Notes: generated by a model not told the origin, from the letters alone. A stretch of 64,000 nt of DNA from Liopterus haemorrhoidalis (GCA_963971575.1 OZ020623.1:12278980-12342979); one strand, 5' to 3'; positions 19,908 through 31,412 are shown, counted from the stretch's first letter. A program made the numbers and translations.

Positions 19908-21373
19908 TTATAGAGAATGACCTCCACGTTGGTTGATCACAGCCCTACATCTGCGATTCATGGAAAAAATAACATTATCGATGTCTTCTTGAGGTAACTG
20001 TGCCCATTCTGCTCTTAGAAGCTCTGAATGTAAAATTATCGTGGATGTTATCCATATGTGGAGTAATTCTTCTTTTAAGCATGTCCCACACATGTTCAAT
20101 CGCATTTAGATCTGGTGACTGTGCTGGCCATAGTATCGCATCGATACCTTCGTTATCCAGGCAGTTCTTTACAATTCGCGCAACATGTGGCCGAGCATTA
20201 TCTTGGACAAGATGAAACTGATCACCAACAGCGCCACGAAATGGATGCACAATAGGTTGAAGAATATTAACCAAATATTGTTGTGCTGTTAAAAATCCAT
20301 TAGGAAAAACGAGATCAGTTCGACCGTCAATGATTGTCCCACCACATGCGATAACAGTACCACCTCTGCAATTGTGAACTTCCTGGATGTGCCTCAAACG
20401 TTCCAAATTATCGGATCTTTTTCATATCCTTGTTCGACGAGAATCTGGATGAATTCCAAATCTGGACTCATCAGTAAAACATCACACCAATATTGAAAAT
20501 TATGACACCAGTCTAATCTTGCTCTGCGATTACCTCTAGACAGGGGTTGCCATCTGATTGGTCGTCGAGATAGAATATTAGCTTCGTGGAGACGATTTCT
20601 TACAGTATTGCGACTAACGGTTACGTTATGCGCTTGCTGTAACTCCCTTACCAATTCGGGAGCTGTAATAGTAGGTTGTCTTTTAAGTGGGAAACAGAAT
20701 GCAACGAGTTTGACGGCGCGTTGACGCCGTTCGTATGCCGCTATCTGTCAGAAGAAAGTTAAAACCAAGCTGTCGTACGCAAGTGCACAGAATGGACAAC
20801 GTCCTACGGCGATCGAACGCCGTTGATACTGAATGTTCGTCAACTTCCAACTTTTGACGCCGTTGAACGTTGACGCAGAACACCTAACCTCAGTTTTTAC
20901 TGAATGGTAAAGTGTTTGTATGTATAAATAACTTGCATACAACATAAATAACATCACACACAAGTCTTCATCATCCATTATACTTTTAATAAAAGAAAGC
21001 GCATGTATAAACACAGATATAGGTTGTCAAGTGACACTTGACGGCGTTAAAAATGATTGCATTATGTGCAGGCGAAAATTCTCAACGGCGATAACGCAAC
21101 GCTGTCGCAAATGACGGCGCGCTGACGGCGTAGCGCGCTGTGCATTCTGTTCCAGGCTTTAGCATTTAAGACCAACAATTTGTCTTGACCTGTTGTTGTA
21201 CCACGTCCCGAATGTTGTTCGGCCGGACTCCCTGTTTCCCTGTAACGCCTCCATAACCGATGACACTTCGAGAAACTCCTATCCGCTTAGCTTCATCAAT
21301 TTGCCTGAAGCCAGCTTGGAGAAGTCCCACCGCACAATTCATCTGGTGGATCGTTAAATGCTGTCGGTCCATT
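19908..21373 (-). pseudogene. Tc1-like transposase (DD34E), broken and interrupted
   Basis: The N-terminus lies at 21373-21170 on the minus strand (MDRQHLTIHQMNCAVGLLQA, then IGVSRSVI), a paired-like HTH. An inserted element follows, and the frame resumes at about 20690 with RQPTITAPELVRELQQAHNV. DESRFGIHPDSRRTRI with the first Asp is reached only after a frameshift, and one Trp codon has become TGA. The next part (20406-19975) has VQDNARPHVARIV with the second Asp and SPDLNAIEHVWDML with the catalytic Glu, 34 residues later. Another shift near 20030 leads to RAEWAQLPQEDID and INQRGGHSL. All three catalytic residues survive but the frame does not. Confidence 0.85.
20684..21158. mobile_element. 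Non-autonomous element with GACGGCG-rich ends inside Tc1 transposase
   Basis: The ends share GGAAACAGAATGCA at 20689 and, in inverse, GGAACAGAATGCA at about 21152. Subterminal regions are GC-rich with repeated GACGGCG/GACGCCG words (20710-20735, 20865, 21110-21135) around an AT-rich middle. It separates two parts of the Tc1 transposase frame. The exact borders and TSD are uncertain. TIR and composition suggest an ISL2EU- or Harbinger-like MITE, which is a guess from style only. Confidence 0.6.
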
Positions 21374-21390
21374 ATTAAAAAAGAATGCAA

Positions 21391-22152
21391 CTATCTCCTT
21401 CTGTGCGCTCTTGGTTGCAATCGAGTTCACCTACTGACAACTTGTGAATCGATATCCATCCCCAAATCGCGACAATAGAATCCTTAAAATCGGGTTTCGA
21501 ACCCAGGGACCTTTGATGAAGCAATGTCATAATTTCTAAGCTTCCAAAGAAAGTCGTTGAACATAAAATCAATGAAAATTCGAATCTCTTAAGGTTTACT
21601 GGCTTAGAAAAGAATTTTTCATCTTAGTTTCGATCAATAAAACGGTCTCCACATCAAAAGATGTAAAATTAACCAAAAAGTCAATAATAAACTCTTCTAT
21701 AACAAATGCTCATTGAACACGTTAGCTTCATTCCTTCTATTTCATCTTCCAAACCCGAAATTTGTTAAAAAAAAACTTTTTGGTGGGGATAAGGTACACT
21801 ATGTTCCTAACGAAAATCTCCATTTCAAAAGGGTTTTTAGGGATAATATTATACACCAGATCAATATATTCGCGCCGGTCGGACTCGTACGATTCGACTA
21901 ACCGAGAACACCCGAACGATCACGTCAATATATTCAACAATATGTTGTCTAGGGGGGGAGGAGATAGCAAATAAGTTTGTACCATGATTTCTTTACATTT
22001 TAATAAGGTCGGACTAAATTAGAGTAAATAGATTATTAATTCATTTTGCTCATTTAATACAAATTGAAATCTAATCGTGTTGCAAAACTTTTATCCAACG
22101 TTTGAAAAAAAACAAAATTCAGAGTAAGCTGTGGAAAAGAAATGCAACAATA
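21391..22152. other. No gene recognised
   Basis: Mixed-composition DNA with a short GC-richer patch near 21870-21920. Open frames at 21713-21974 show no recognisable motif. Confidence 0.4.
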
Positions 22153-22154
22153 TA

Positions 22155-23074
22155 CGAGGTGTGTAAATTAAGTAACCGAACTGATTTTTAAATATTTTAT
22201 ATTCGATTCGAATTACAATTCAATATTATCTCCCTCAAAATAACTTCATTGGGAAGCCACACAGCGCTGGAGACGGTTTTTCCAATCTTCATAGCAGTGC
22301 TGGAATTCGGATACTGGAATAGCTTTCAGCTGGTCGGTTACGGACATTTGAATGTTTATGAGTGTCCCAAAACGACGTCCCTTGAGGTGATTTTTCAATC
22401 TTGGGAAGAAGAAAAAATCACAAGGACTCAAGTCCAGCGAATATGGAGGCTGAGGAGCCACAGAAATATTTTTATTGACCAAAAACTCATTTATTGAAAT
22501 TGCTGTGTGACAAAGGTTTTTTGGAACTATTTTTGCGTAGATTTTTCTCATCCTCATTGGTCAAAATTTGATGAACGGTAGTGTGAGTCAAATTCAACTA
22601 TTCCCCGATCATTCTGACTGTCAACCGACGATCTAAATGCACAAGATCCCGGATTCTGTTGATATTTTCATCGGTTCTTGAAGATAAAGGTCTTCCACTG
22701 CGTGATTCATCTTCAATCAACTCTCTTCCTTCTGAAAATGCCTTAAACCACCAAAAAAACCTGGGTACTTGACAAATCTGTCTCCGTAGGCCTGCTGAAG
22801 TTTTGCAAAAGTTTACGTTACACTGTGCCCAAGTCTGAAGCCAAACCTGATAGCACACCGTTGCTGAAAATGAATGTCACTCATTTTTAGAACACTCTAG
22901 AAAAAACTGTTTCAAGAAAAAAATCGCTACGGACAACAAAATTGCTCTAGCGAGTTCAAACTCGTACTGAAGGCGTATCACATGTTCACCTGCCGCCTCT
23001 CCAAGTCCGACGTTCTAAATGTTGCCAGATTAAACGCTGTGTTGCCAGTCCGGTTACTTAATTTACACACCTTG
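22155..23074 (-). mobile_element. mariner element C2, internally deleted
   Basis: The ends read CGAGGTGTGTAAATTAAGTA at 22155 and the inverse finishing ACACACCTTG at 23074, flanked by TA at 22153-22154 and 23075-23076. At 920 bp it is about 400 bp short of a full mariner. Both TIRs are present, so it is structurally a mobilisable non-autonomous copy. Confidence 0.9.
22213..22884 (-). pseudogene. mariner transposase (DD34D group), internally deleted
   Basis: It starts at the ATG at 22884-22882 (MSDIHFQQRCAIRF). HTH blocks such as SRSGRPLSSRTDENINRI follow, with shifts near 22750 and 22590. After RKIYAKIVPKNL the sequence jumps to CHTAISINEFLVNKNI and then YSLDLSPCDFFFFP with the third Asp. 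The first two catalytic Asp are deleted. The junction differs from that in C1 by about 10 codons. A stop lies in the C-terminal SQ-SYFEG block. Confidence 0.85.
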
Positions 23075-23255
23075 TAGACCATAGTGTAAATGTGCCATAA
23101 GCCAGTGTTCTTCAACCTTTTTGCACCTGCGGACCGGTGAAAATAGGATAAAAATTTCGCGGACCGGCTGAAAGCTAAGACACAAATAAAACCCAATAAG
23201 GTAGTATTTTGTTATTATATAAGTATATGTTTTACAGTTATATAATTACAATTTT

Positions 23256-23980
23256 TTAGTGCGACATCTGCTGCTGCTTTTTTGTTAGAAAATTTGATAT
23301 ACGTGGCTGCAGAGTTGTTTCTAGGAGAAGAAGCACTGCATTAACATCCATTCTATTTCTCTGTTTGGTTTTTATTATTGACATGGCCGAAAATGTTTTT
23401 TCTCGCAAATAGGTCGAAAAAATGACCAATAATTTGATAGCTTTATTACTCAAAGATGGATATTCTTTTTCTTGCGATTTCCAAAATTGAGACAATGATT
23501 GCGTTTTATGTCTGGGAACCAGAGTGACATCAGAAGACAACTCGATCAGCTTTTCTTTTTCACGAGCATCAAGTGCACATGACCAAGAATGGATTATTAA
23601 TCCAGAGGTTACCTTTACGAGGATCCTCATTTTCAGGGAAATAATTATTTAAATTTTCAGCTAATGCTCTTCAATGTCAACTTATTATGTTGAATATGAC
23701 TTTCTGGTTGACATCAGCAGCAATCAAAAATTCTTCCAACAGTAGAAACATTCCTATATCTTCCTCTTATAAGCAACTATTCCAAAGAACTAGTTTCTTT
23801 TTGAACGCATCCATTTTAAAGTAAAAATATTTGAATATAGAGAAATATTAACTTCATTGAGCAGACTGAATATGTCCTCCATGTAAGCAAACTTTGCCAG
23901 CACTCAAATGCACGGTAAAATCTGGAAACACGATCTAAAGAAGTATGAAAAATAGCCATGAGAGGCGTTGTATTGGGGAT
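23256..23980 (-). pseudogene. hAT transposase (SCAND3/ZBED-like), C-terminal half
   Basis: On the minus strand MDAFKKKLVLWNSCL and FLIAADVNQKV are followed after shifts by EKEKLIELSSDVTL and QFWKSQEKEYPSLSNKA. LREKTFSAMSIIKTKQRNRM comes next and the frame ends QPRISNFLTKKQQQMSH. This is the hAT dimerisation region of proteins annotated as SCAN domain-containing 3-like in insects. Several frameshifts and stops upstream make it a pseudogene. Confidence 0.8.
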
Positions 23981-24329
23981 AGTAAATCACTGGTTAACAC
24001 AATTTTTGCTGACTTACATCTAAGACTTGTTTCTTACTAATTTGGTGCTGCTGAACTCAAATATCACATCAGTTTTCGCGTATCACATCAGATTTTTGCT
24101 CTACAACAAATACATATTTTCAGCCAAATAATGCTTCTATCGTTTAATTTTAGACGTCGATACTATTATTGGTACAAATTTGGCGAACAATAAGGACTAA
24201 ATAATTAGAAAATATTCTTAATAATTTTATTTATAGTGAAAGAAAGAAAATGAGAACAGTTTTAATTACATTTTAATGCATTAGAGTGTTAAAATAAAAA
24301 TACAAAATAATTTAAAGATTAAATGGTCG

Positions 24330-24900
24330 TTTCTAAGATCTTCGGGAGTACACCATTCCCGAAGTCTCTTTTAATAATCCAACAATAGTCAGCCATCATG
24401 TGAGTATCCCACCTTCCTTGATAACGTCTCTACATCTCTTTTAAGTCCTGATGGAAACGTTCACCCTGTTCATCACTAACATCTCCAAGATTGACAGAAG
24501 ACTTGTCAAGATGACTGTTTAAAAAATGAAGTTTCAGGCTCATGTTGCTCCCCAGATGATGATAATTTTAAATCAAATTTTCAACGACCTCCACATAGTT
24601 TTCGGCTTTTTTATTACCAAGAAAATTATTGATAAGCGCCACGAAAGACTGCCATGCATTCTTCTCCATATCATCCATATGTACAGTGAAATGTGGATTA
24701 TTCACTAATTTTCTAATTTGTTGTCCGTCAAAAATGCCAGCTTTTAGCTTCTCATTACTGAGACTTTGAAATGTTTCAGATATATATTTGAAACAGTCAC
24801 CATCTTTGTTCAACGCTTTTACAAACTGCTTCATTAGACCCAGTTTAATATGAAGAGGGGGGAAAATACCCTTGACCTAGCAACCCCCGCCTTTGTAAAA
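24330..24900 (-). pseudogene. Conserved arthropod repeat-associated protein fragment (DEQGERFHQD family)
   Basis: The minus strand reads FPPLHIKLGLMKQFVKALNK, then SNEKLKAGIFDGQQIRKLV and ALINNFLGNKKAENY. In other frames it continues LHFLNSHLDKSSVNLGDVSD, then EQGERFHQDL, RYQGRWDTHMMADYCW and KRDFG. I recognise this as a family present in many copies in arthropod genomes without an assigned function, probably mobile-element borne. A stop and frameshifts break it. It lies within the hAT element borders, so it was either carried by the element or inserted into it. Confidence 0.65.
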
Positions 24901-25304
24901 AGTTCTATAACAAGTACCTGCATGTAAGGCGTTCCTACGAAATATATTGGACAACAAGAACGAAGTTGAAATTAAAGTAGACGTATATCAGAACGTGAAA
25001 AGGTGAAAAAAGTCAAAATACGATAGAACAAAGATTTGACGTGATAGCCAGAAACATTTTTGAAATCATCATCCCAAAATTAGTTAAAAACAAGTATCAG
25101 ATCTAAGTCAGCAAAAAAAGTGTTTAAATTTGTTGACCAGTGTAGTAAATAAATCATGGTTCGGACAAAAGTTAGCTTCTGCGTCGACCAAAAATATGTG
25201 CTATATACTCCTGAACAGAAATGTGCATCTGCATTCGGTCGAAATTTTTCGCGGACCGGCAAGAATTTTCTGCGGACCACGGGTTGAAGAACACTGTCAT
25301 AAGC

Positions 25305-25815
25305 AACAAGTATAAATCACCTTATAGAGCTTACATTCTATTAGATAAATCAATCCATAATCAAACAATTTCTCAACTTAATTCGAGGCCACTTGGCAAT
25401 CATAATCTGTAACCAATATCCTTAAGGGGATAATCAAGGATCTTGGCAACGTGAATTAACCAATGGTGGATGAAATTCAATATCGGCTGAGTGGCCGCAG
25501 AGCAATCTGTATAAGCATGCGTTAGCGCGTTCAGCCCAAAACTGTGACCCCTCCAATTGTTGCTTCCGGAATACGTAGACCTCGCATGCACAATGGAAGA
25601 GGATAACGGATAATAAAGGATAACAAACGTATGTTACATCATGAGATTTAGAAGTTTCTTTCCAAGAGATTCGATCAAAAAAATTATGTTAATAAAATTG
25701 ATGTGATTTGTAAATTTTCACATATTTTAGGAATTTATAGGTAACTAGCGGGGGTCCCCGTACTTCGTACGGTTTTTGTGTTGTACATTTTTACTATAAC
25801 GTAAAAGATAAGTGA
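25305..25815. other. Unannotated DNA with a HINE tip and an ACTAGCGGG repeat
   Basis: No gene. At 25697-25744 is a decayed HINE 3' end (AATTTTCACATATTTTAGG, then TATAGGTA). At 25745-25815 AACTAGCGGGGGTCCCCGTA starts a segment with the hairpin CCGTACTTCGTACGG that recurs in inverse at 39815-39885. Confidence 0.55.
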
Positions 25816-25959
25816 TATACGAGGGTTACCTTTTATGTTTTTATAAACGACCACTAGATGGCAATATTGAAATGTGTCATTACTATATTCGTAAAATTTG
25901 ATATTTGTTATTGTCAAATCAGTAGCAGCTTATAAACTGACCGAGTATTTTGTTGAGAG

Positions 25960-27055
25960 TGAGCATTAAAAAAGAAGTTTGTGAAAAAAAGGATATTACT
26001 CGTGAAGGTTTTCGTTGGATGGTTTTTTACGATTTTAGTAAAGGCCTAACTCAACAACAATGCATAGATTCGCTTTGTTCAACTTTTGGTAATGAAGCAC
26101 CATCAGAAAAGACTGTTTAAAATTGCTTTGCAGAATTTGGTCGTGGTCGTACATCCGTCAGTGAGGAATCTCGTGAAATACGACCAAAATTGGTTGTGTT
26201 TCAAAAAAAAAAAAAAACATCCATGCTGTGCGCAAAATAATTGAAGAAGATCGGCATGTGACTTACCGTGAGATAGAGGCATCCTTTGGCATATCGCAGA
26301 CTGCAATAAATTCGATTTTGCATGAACATTTAGCTGTGAAAAAGATTTGTTCCCGATGGATTCCGCATAATTTGACCGAAACTCAAAAAAAGCTCGTGTT
26401 GATTGGAGTAAGGGAATGCTAAAAAAATTCAACCTAGGCAAAATCCGTATACAACATCGTTACAGGTGACGAAACATGGATTTATTCATATGAACCGGAA
26501 ACTAAGCAACAATCCACTGTTTGGATCTTCCAAGATGAACCGAAACCCACATAAGTTGTTCGTTCACGAAGCACTTCCAAGAAAAAGATCGCTTGTTTCT
26601 TCGGTTGTACTGGAGCCAACCGAACCAAGGAGCACAACCATTCCTTTAGAGGATCGTAGAGCAGTTAATGCTGAATGGTATACATCAATTTGTTTGCCAG
26701 AAGTCATCGACGTTAGCCTCAACGACAAAATCAGGAAAAATAACCAAAAACGTCGCATCATTCTTCATCATGACACTGCAAGCTCCCACACAGCACGTCA
26801 AACAATTGATTATTTGAAGCAAAAAAACATTGAATTAATGTCTCATTGCCCCTATTCACCTGATTTATCCCCTAACGACTTTTTTTGTTCCCCAATGTCC
26901 AACAAAAATACATGGAAAGCGGTTTTCATCACCTCATGAGCTGTTGAAGCCTTCGAAAACCATGTTTTTGAGATACCAACTTCAGAAGGGAAAAAATGTT
27001 TCGAGAATTGGTTTGAACGCATGAGTATATAAATCTTAAAGGCGAATATTTTGAA
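25960..27055 (+). pseudogene. DD34D mariner transposase
   Basis: In order: REGFRWMVFYDFSKGLTQQQ, then RKIIEEDRHVTYREIEASFG and ILHEHLAVKKICSRWIPHNL (HTH and linker). TGDETWIYSYEPE follows with the first Asp, in a different frame from its neighbours. Next come RRIILHHDTASSHTARQTID with the second Asp and HCPYSPDLSPNDFF with the third, 34 residues later. Frame breaks occur at the TAA after EKTV (about 26117), in the poly-A run near 26203, around 26415 and after NDFF. The catalytic triad is intact but the frame is not. Confidence 0.85.
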
Positions 27056-27128
27056 AAACAATAAAACAGTTTGTTCAAAAAAAAATGTCTTTCTTAGTTT
27101 TTGTAAAAACTTAAAAGGTAGCCCTCGT

Positions 27129-27478
27129 CAGTGGCGCACCCAGGAATTTGGGGGGGAGGGGTGTTGGAAAACAAAATTATTTAAATTATTAATAATGTTC
27201 TGAATTACAAGAATCTTCTGAAATACAAGTGACGACCTCAAAAAAAGTCTTCACTTCTGAAATACAAGTGATGACATAAAAAGCAAAAGGTCTGCACTTC
27301 TAAAATACAAGTGATGACCTAAAAAGGTCTTCACTTCTGAAATACTAGCGATGACTAAAAAAAAAAATCCTCATTTCTACTTTTAAACCTAAAACATTGT
27401 ATATTTAACTAAGACCATAGTGTAAAAAAAATCCTCTTTCTGGGGGGGGGGCAATCCCCCTCCCTGGGTGCGCCACTG
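27129..27478. mobile_element. hAT MITE with CAGTGGCGCACCCAGG ends
   Basis: CAGTGGCGCACCCAGG at 27129 and its inverse CCTGGGTGCGCCACTG ending at 27478. The 8 bp GCCCTCGT is present on both sides (27121-27128 and 27479-27486). The 350 bp body holds about four diverged units of ~45 bp built on CTTCTGAAATACAAGTGATG (27205-27370) and poly-G/poly-C runs next to the TIRs. Confidence 0.9.
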
Positions 27479-27486
27479 GCCCTCGT

Positions 27487-27984
27487 AGACTAATATAAAA
27501 ATAAATAAACTTGAGACTAAAAATGCATAAAGGTTAAGAATAAAACACTTAAAAGTGGAGACTTCAAGAGACAAAATGATTCTTGTCTACTATCCAAAAT
27601 GAAATAAAATAGTATGTGATAAAGTGATTGTTCGTTAATCTAAGGGCTAACAGTCGCTAATTGTTAGATATTTCATTGACAAAACGTGATGATTAATTGA
27701 TCTGCACTAATACGAAACAATGAAGCCCTCAGATCACTTGAGAGATTTGTTGGATTTATGGGGCATCAGTTTAATCAATGTTCTGCGGATAAGGCACACC
27801 GCTGACGGATAACTACCACCCATTGATTATATATTATGTAGATACACCGGGATATATATATCTCAACAACTTGATAAACTATGTACCTATATCCAGTGGT
27901 GTATCGATAAAAGAAATATTAGCGGAGAGTTATTTGTTTCAAATGTGGACCGGGAGGGTACAAAGTAAAAAATTCAACTAAAGA
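27487..27984. other. No gene recognised
   Basis: AT-rich DNA without a recognisable repeat family or coding region. Confidence 0.4.
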
Positions 27985-29038
27985 AGGAAGGGGGAATTAA
28001 AAAATCATCTGTGGCCACCACAGGACCAACCGCCATCACAAAGTACTTGTTTAATTTATGCTGCTTTATTAAACAAAAACCTCAAATAAAAGTTGTTAGT
28101 TATTGCTTTTATATAGACCGGGAGCTCATGACAGTTTTTGGTCTCCGATTTCATACAGCATGCCTTTTGGAGGAAATAATATTTACCCTGTGACAACAAA
28201 AAGGGGATGGTACTAAACCCCTGCACGCTTTCCGGTCATAGGGAAAATTGCATTTCCACTTAAACACAAAATTTTTGTGCTTTTCTCTGATTTAATATTG
28301 CTTGCCCTTTTGTCAAAAGAAAGTTATAACAAATTTAAAGTCTTTTAAATATATGCATGCGATTCGGAGGGTCCCAAAGGGCTCAAAAAAATATGATTTT
28401 CCGCGTTTTCATACAGCATGCCTATAATTAAAAGACTTTAAATTTGTTATAACTTTCTTTTGACAAAAGGGCAAGCAATATTAAGTCAGAGAAAAACACA
28501 AAAATTTTGTGCAAGTGGAAATGCAATTTTCCCTATGACCGGAAAGCGTGCAGGGGTTTAGTACCATCCCTTTTTTGTTGTCACAGGGTAACTATTCTCT
28601 CCTCCAAAAGGCATGCTGTATGAAATCGGAGACCAAAAATGTCATGAGCTCCCGGTCTAATAGCAACTCTTGTTAAATAAATTTTTTCTAAATATTTCTC
28701 TGTTGTGAAATATTCGCAAAAATCTTAAAACAGACACGTGTAAACTCATCATTTCTGGTTAACCGATTTTTACCAAAAGTTGATCAACTCGTGCCATTGA
28801 TGTCAAAAGCTTAAATATGAAGTTTAATAAAAATCCCTTTAGCCAAATTTGCTCTGCACGTGTGCACGGACCGACAGATAGATAGACAGACATACATACA
28901 GACAGACAGACAGACAGATAGACAGACAGACAGACCGACAGATATCATGCTAAAAATAGTCAAAACGTTATGTAGGGACCTCAATTCGTGGAGATCCATC
29001 GAAATCTCGAAATATCTTATATTTGTTGGCGGTCGGTA
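27985..29038 (-). mobile_element. Helentron-like repeat family S, copy S2
   Basis: It is bounded by GGACCAACCGCC at 28022 and its inverse partner GGCGGTCGG at 29029, which act as subterminal inverted motifs. A GACA/GATA microsatellite lies at about 28868-28945, the GTCY block on the element strand. The rest matches copy S3 (41371-41962). A foldback element (28114-28658) is inserted. No coding is present. Confidence 0.7.
28114..28658. mobile_element. Foldback element with ~235 bp arms
   Basis: The left arm begins TAGACCGGGAGCTCATGACA and the right arm ends with its inverse, GCTCCCGGTCTA, at 28658. The arms match almost throughout (about 28114-28350 against 28430-28658), separated by roughly 75 bp. 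Comparing with S3, where the host reads GCTTTTATAGCAACT without interruption, the element was inserted at ATA and duplicated it. Arms this long relative to the loop make it a foldback-type element. No ORF is present. Confidence 0.85.
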
Positions 29039-29117
29039 AAAAATCTATATTGGGTAGAAATTTTAAAATAAAGTGAGGACCCCTCGCCCGTGAGGTACAG
29101 AAATAAAAAAAAAAAAA

Positions 29118-30340
29118 TGAAGTGAAGTGTGAATTTTCACACATTTCCGGGTTTTGTAGGTATTTAATAAGTGTAAGAAGCCAACATAATACTGGATGTC
29201 TAGGTATATTTATCACATCAAAATCTACAGTTTTTTGATAATCACTTTTATTCGTTATTTAATTTTTTTAAACAAAATTTAAATAATTTGCCCAATATCC
29301 CATCGTTTTTTTTTTCTTTTCTGCATTTGCTTCGTATTCAGGTGTGAAAGATTAATAAGAAATATATTACAGTGTAGAGTGTAGTGTGGTGTGGGGTGAG
29401 TAACTCAGTTCGCAACTATTAAAAAAATATATTATTTTTTTAATATTTTTAATTCCAAAAAATACACGCTCCATCTTAGCTATAAATACAAAAAATCCAT
29501 AACATTATTAGCTATAATTTAACTATGAATTAAAAAAATAATTAATTTTGTCAAAACCACAAAAACTGTCATATTTTTCAACACAATCTGATCAAAAATT
29601 CCTCTCTTACGTTTCCGGTTCAGATCAATATACATTACTTATACTTTTTTCAGATTTTTGGTTTAACCTTTTTTGGTAAAAGGGTGCGGGACAAGAACTT
29701 TTGCACATTTTTGGCTAAATTCGTGCTAAAAGAAACGAATTTCAAAAAACTATCTATCGTTCGTTTATCTACGTCTTAAGAGCTTTTTTTTTTTATACCA
29801 CATAATAATTTTTTTTTAAATATTTCTTTTGTCATATTAAAATTGGTCATAATTCTAAAATATGGAAATGAATAAAGCCTCAAATTTTTTCTAGTCTAAA
29901 TGAACTACGAAAAATCCAAAAATTCTAACCAAAAGTCGCTATCTCTAACCGTTTTTAAGATGTGATTTTTTATAATTCACAATTTTCACGAATAATGTAA
30001 ATTATACCATTAAAAAAATTGTCATAATCCCAAAATGCATTAAATGATTTAAGCTCCAAATTTTTTATAGACTAAACAAACTACGAAAAATCCAAAAATT
30101 CTAACCAGAAGTCGCTATCTCTAACCGTTTTAAAGATGTGATTTTTTATAATTCACAATTTTCACAAATAATGTAAATTATACCATTAAAAAATTTGTCA
30201 TAATCACAAAATGCATAAAATGATTTAAGCCCCAAATTTTTTCTAGACTAAATAAACTACGAAGAATCCAAAAATTCTAACCGGAGGTCGCTATCTATAA
30301 TCGTTTTTGAGTTGTTTTTTTTTTATTCACCCAAAATCTG
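29118..30340 (-). mobile_element. HINE family, tRNA-less subtype, copy H2 (partial)
   Basis: It starts with the stem-loop GTGTGAATTTTCACAC (29126-29141) and the GGGTTTTGTAGGTATTTAAT motif. It follows copy H6 (53014) up to about 29800, including the GTGTAGTGTGGTGTGG segment and the 'AATCTGATCAAAAATTCCT' block. It then runs into a tandem array. The 5' end with the microsatellite is missing. Confidence 0.65.
29840..30320. repeat. Three tandem ~175 bp units
   Basis: Units begin near 29878, 30051 and 30228 with CCAAATTTTTTCTAGAC or a variant. They share AAAATCCAAAAATTCTAACC and GTCGCTATCTCTAACCG. They sit in the position that varies between HINE copies. Confidence 0.8.
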
Positions 30341-30680
30341 ACCGTACAAACCCTTGATAATGTTTTTCTAGCCTTCCAAACTTGTCTAGAAGCAATCATG
30401 TTAGCAAAAGGAGGGAATTCCTATAAGGTACTGCACATTAATAAGATTGGAAGGGACGATTACAAACAACGTTATCATGTTCCATAAAAACTGTGGAGAC
30501 TGCCACGTCCATAAAAATTAAAACTTTTTGTATTATATATATATTTTGTTTTACAAGATATTTGTAACTATTTCATAAATAAAATCAGTCTATTTAATTA
30601 AAATTGTAAATGTATATCATATTTTCCGACAAGAAAAAATCAAAATGTATACCATATTTTCGGAAGGAGGGAGTAATAGT
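30341..30680. repeat. Dispersed repeat, copy 1 (partner at 47368-47705)
   Basis: It shares GCAATCATGTTAGCAAAAGG, ACGATTACAAAC, a GCCACGTCC block and CATATTTTCGGA(A/C)GGA with 47368-47705 in the same orientation. No ORF or ends were identified. Confidence 0.7.
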
Positions 30681-31399
30681 TTTAACAGAGATCTATGACA
30701 AAAAAATAGATAAATAAATATGGTAGTCGAGAAGGGTAAGGAGTAATAGACGTAAATAAAATATAAAAGTAAGCAACTAGTAAAAAAAGGTTGAGAAACA
30801 CTGAGTTACATATTAGATTAACTAATGCTAACCTTGAATATGACATAGATACACTCAAGGTCTGATTTAGAAACGTATAAAGATCATGGTCAACACGAAA
30901 ATGTTGTTGAAAATTAAAAAACTATACACGTATAAAACAAACTAAATAACAAAATACACAAACTAACATTTTAACCCACGTTTTAGTTAATAAACGTTTC
31001 TTTTCCAAAATATCAATCACTGTTTTTCATTTGTGTGAAAACTTTTACGCAGTTTTAATTTTAGTTTCTCGTTCAATCACTCCTGGAAGCAATAACGTTG
31101 CGTTATGCGTAAACGCGGTAAACATTTTAAAACTCTGCAGTTTTAATACGCATGCGCGATAAAACATTTTTCAGTGGGGGAATTGGATTACGGTTTCAAT
31201 ACGAGATTTACCTAATGCTTTTTTGAAATTAAACTGATTCAAAAAGGGGTAAAACTAAGGTCGTATTCTCTCCTGCAAAATAACATAGAGTGGGCACTGC
31301 AGGTTTTGCTTTTAGACCCCTCTCATTAATTGTTAGATGAATGCTTTAAGTAAAATTCTATCGCAAAGAACCCAATTAGTGCATAAGGTTACCTAGGAT
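30681..31399. other. No gene recognised; isolated hAT-type right end
   Basis: GGTTGAGAAACACTG at 30790-30804 is a classical hAT right end, but I find no matching left end upstream. The rest is unassigned. Confidence 0.4.
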
Positions 31400-31412
31400 G
31401 ACTCTCTTAAAT

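Larger units (their letters stand above)
23103..25296 (-). mobile_element. hAT element with decayed transposase
   Basis: CAGTGTTCTTCAACC begins at 23103 and its inverse GGTTGAAGAACACTG ends at 25296. The flanks CCATAAGC (23095-23102) and TCATAAGC (25297-25304) form an 8 bp duplication with one mismatch. Both subterminal regions carry GCGGACCGG words. The element holds a hAT transposase remnant on the left and an unrelated coding remnant on the right. Confidence 0.88.
25820..27485 (+). mobile_element. DD34D mariner, copy B
   Basis: The left end CGAGGGTTACCTTTTATG at 25820 is flanked by TA (25818-25819); the right end finishes GCCCTCG at 27485 with TA after it. A hAT MITE (27129-27478) sits within the last bases of the right TIR and duplicates GCCCTCGT. 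Without it the element is about 1.3 kb, the standard length, and is more complete than copy A. Confidence 0.9.

Noticed and set aside
20000..20215. Plus-strand open frame opposite Tc1 transposase
   Set aside because: Antisense of the DD34E catalytic region.
26103..26441. Minus-strand open frame opposite mariner copy B
   Set aside because: Antisense of the mariner HTH region; the plus strand carries the recognisable motifs.
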